Shown: positions 63,647 to 64,000 of the stretch, one piece after another | Numbering within the stretch: position 1 is the first letter of the stretch | Layout of the letters: each line of letters starts with the position of its first letter | Assembly (NCBI GenBank): GCA_963556255.1 | Contig: OY744616.1 | Span: 6,229,956-6,293,955 of the forward strand | Direction: 5' to 3' | Source of the DNA: Allolobophora icterica | Lineage: Eukaryota > Annelida > Clitellata > Crassiclitellata > Lumbricidae | DNA: 64,000 bases | Made by a program: the position numbers and the translations under genes | The notes under the pieces: model-generated | Databases searched by the model: none | Told to the model about the DNA's origin: nothing | Seen by the model: only the letters and a program-made list of their open reading frames with translations

Positions 63647-64000
63647 CTAGGAGTCCATGGTAGTAGTAAAGCAACAAACAATATAGAGTTCATTATCCTT
63701 AGGTCCTATATGACCGAGTATTATGCATACCATGCTTCAGGTACACCTCGCAAAGCAATGATGATCCAGAATGTCTGAATTAAATTACTGTATATGCCCA
63801 CCCTGAAGTTAACACCAGCCATATTGGATGCGTTGGTCTAATCAGTTACGCGCTGGGTCCGTCATCCAACGATTGTGGGTTCCCGCCTGTTAAGAGGACT
63901 CCGCGTAACGACCCTAATCTAATCCAATCACTTCTATAGCGCCAATGTAGTAACGCTCAGTCATCAGTCGATGGTCGCTATTATTACCCTGGACAAGTGT
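63647..64000. other. Downstream spacer with SINE-like end
   Basis: GGTCTAATCAGTTACGCGCTGGG, GATTGTGGGTTCCCGCC and ACTTCTATAGCGCCAATG at 63835-63950 are SINE-like; a second copy of TATTATTACCCTGGAC ends the window and also occurs at about 62206. Confidence 0.4.

Overview
The window is animal nuclear DNA: genes with many introns and consensus GT-AG (two GC-AG) splice sites, AT-rich introns and intergenic DNA packed with tRNA-derived SINEs, LINE 3' ends, hAT-like and Helitron DNA transposons, and long micro- and minisatellites. There are no prokaryotic operons, CRISPR arrays, rRNA or convincing functional tRNA genes. The protein set (an ARHGAP19-like RhoGAP, a two-module hillarin/kyphoscoliosis-peptidase-like protein, a full RING-SWIM-kinase MAP3K1 and an ankyrin protein) fits a bilaterian invertebrate, neither vertebrate nor arthropod. 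The phylum cannot be fixed from sequence alone.

Layout: (1) 121-2245, minus strand: the 5' part of an ARHGAP19-like gene, running off the left edge. (2) 6553-21173, minus strand: a complete KY/hillarin-like gene of 17 exons, 1268 aa (18 exons and 1282 aa with a likely 42-nt microexon). It consists of two tandem transglutaminase-like modules. (3) 21174-36138: about 15 kb with no supportable gene, made of SINEs, LINE remnants, hAT-like elements, a long-TIR element and simple repeats. (4) 36139-56606, plus strand: a complete MAP3K1 (MEKK1) gene of 20 exons, 1507 aa, every junction phase-consistent. Its introns hold a Helitron, a hAT remnant with target duplication and a satellite of X-box-like palindromes. 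(5) 56607-61608: 3' UTR and intergenic AT-, TG- and tRNA-SINE-rich DNA. (6) 61609-63346, plus strand: a two-exon ankyrin-repeat protein of 440 aa, followed by more transposon remnants.

The genes need not work in one pathway. ARHGAP19 (Rho inactivation), MAP3K1 (JNK/ERK signalling and ubiquitin ligation) and KY/hillarin proteins (cytoskeletal, muscle-associated) all touch cytoskeletal signalling, but nothing here shows co-regulation. The two central genes diverge from a 15-kb transposon-rich spacer.

The least ordinary things are in the introns: a minisatellite that amplifies an exon-intron junction, a splice donor inside a TG microsatellite, a probable microexon that echoes the preceding exon end, a satellite of RFX-like X-boxes, a roughly 71-bp TTAA-flanked palindromic element in four copies, and several non-autonomous transposons with intact target-site duplications. 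Exon coordinates were read by hand from splice sites, reading phase and duplicated or family protein patterns; no alignment or transcript data were available.
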